A stretch of 64,000 nucleotides of DNA. Source: Parapedobacter sp042666505 (GTDB lineage: Bacteria; Bacteroidota; Bacteroidia; Sphingobacteriales; Sphingobacteriaceae). Below, in pieces: positions 63,816 to 64,000 of this stretch. The translations under genes were made by a program, and so were the position numbers. Below the pieces are notes generated by a model. That model was not told the origin of the DNA and ran no database searches. It saw only the letters and a list, made by a program, of their open reading frames with translations. The stretch covers positions 186,001-250,000 of the forward strand of contig NZ_JBHTDN010000006.1 of assembly GCF_042666505.1 (NCBI RefSeq), read 5' to 3'. The stretch's first letter is position 1. Each line of letters begins with the position of its first letter.

Positions 63816-64000
63816 CTATCCACCATCCGGAACGCATATTCCCGAAGAGGGGCTGAGACAACGCCAGAAAGTGGGACAATTACACCCAGTTCCAACCGGA
63901 GGTGCGGTACCTCCGTGACAGTACCCATTATAACAATAGGCATCCATTCCATAGGAAGCCGTGCAGTCCAACGTAGAATTGCAGTTTCCATCACCACTTC
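63816..64000 (-). CDS. C-terminal part of an eight-cysteine exported peptide (cut by edge)
   Basis: Reading the minus strand from 63998 to a TAG at 63816-63818 gives 60 residues that are rich in glycine and cysteine: it begins SGDGNCNSTLDC, continues with AYCYNGYCHGG, TGCNCPTFWRC and ends GICVPDGG. There are eight cysteines and no hydrophobic segment. The N-terminus, where a double-glycine leader would be, is outside the window. Its composition and its place next to the VKOR gene suggest a second substrate of the same export system. Alternatively it may be the end of a larger cysteine-rich protein. Confidence 0.65.
   Translation of the reverse strand, partial: SGDGNCNSTLDCTASYGMDAYCYNGYCHGGTAPPVGTGCNCPTFWRCLSPSSGICVPDGG

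Noticed and set aside
63776..63997. 73-codon minus-strand frame at the right edge (MVMETAILRW...)
   Set aside because: The neighbouring frame encodes an eight-cysteine, glycine-rich peptide that ends at 63816 and is far more protein-like for this cluster.
1..64000. CRISPR arrays, rRNA, tRNA, prophage or insertion-sequence genes
   Set aside because: I looked for regularly spaced repeats, tRNA-like cloverleaf sequences and transposase or integrase motifs and saw none that hold up.

Overview
The window comes from a member of the Bacteroidota, most likely a Sphingobacteriaceae-type soil or water bacterium. The evidence is three SusC/SusD outer-membrane pairs, a FecR/ECF-sigma trans-envelope regulator, clustered sulfatases and GH43, Tat-exported Gfo/Idh and DegT enzymes, double-glycine peptides of the Bacteroidota leader type, and promoters fitting the TTG-N(19-22)-TAnnTTTG consensus. 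No species-level marker such as rRNA is present, so the placement is by gene content.

Layout. 1-7.3 kb: nitrogen assimilation. A leftward operon carries siroheme methyltransferase (cobA), a MoeB-like adenylyltransferase, a MoaC-MoaB fusion and moeA, then a cut-off nitrate/nitrite transporter (narK). The divergent nirBD pair encodes NADH nitrite reductase, which needs the siroheme; the molybdenum cofactor would serve a nitrate reductase presumably just outside the window. 7.3-7.7 kb holds a palindromic repeat. 7.7-17.6 kb: a 2OG-Fe(II) oxygenase, then ECF sigma, FecR anti-sigma, STN-bearing SusC, SusD, a Tat-exported Gfo/Idh oxidoreductase and a DUF1080 (3-keto-disaccharide hydrolase) lipoprotein, which read as one signal-responsive glycoside-uptake locus. 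17.6-24.2 kb: housekeeping genes (thioredoxin-like, PncC, MmcQ, DnaK, nucleotidyltransferase, HerA-like ATPase).

24.3-42.7 kb: a long leftward polysaccharide-utilisation-type locus with two SusC/SusD pairs, a tachylectin-like surface lipoprotein, a DUF3823 lipoprotein, a Tat-exported DegT protein, MurQ, a ceramidase-family protein with a beta-propeller inserted in it, an FucP-type MFS sugar transporter and a BadF-type sugar kinase. MurQ, kinase and transporter together suggest N-acetylmuramic acid or related amino-sugar use. 43-52.5 kb: a sialate O-acetylesterase facing a leftward operon of four sulfatases, an esterase and a GH43 enzyme, suited to a sulfated glycan. A second copy of the palindromic repeat sits inside that operon.

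53.4-64 kb: the most unusual region. It encodes a double-glycine leader peptide with six cysteines, the tail of a second eight-cysteine peptide cut by the right edge, a VKOR-thioredoxin fusion with a degenerate C39 domain, a duplicated-domain GT25-like glycosyltransferase, a two-domain GT2 glycosyltransferase, UDP-galactopyranose mutase, a C39-peptidase ABC exporter and an HlyD adaptor, all on one strand with overlaps or short gaps. I read this as a candidate system for making, disulfide-bonding, possibly glycosylating and exporting cysteine-rich peptides; the glycosylation of the peptide is inference.
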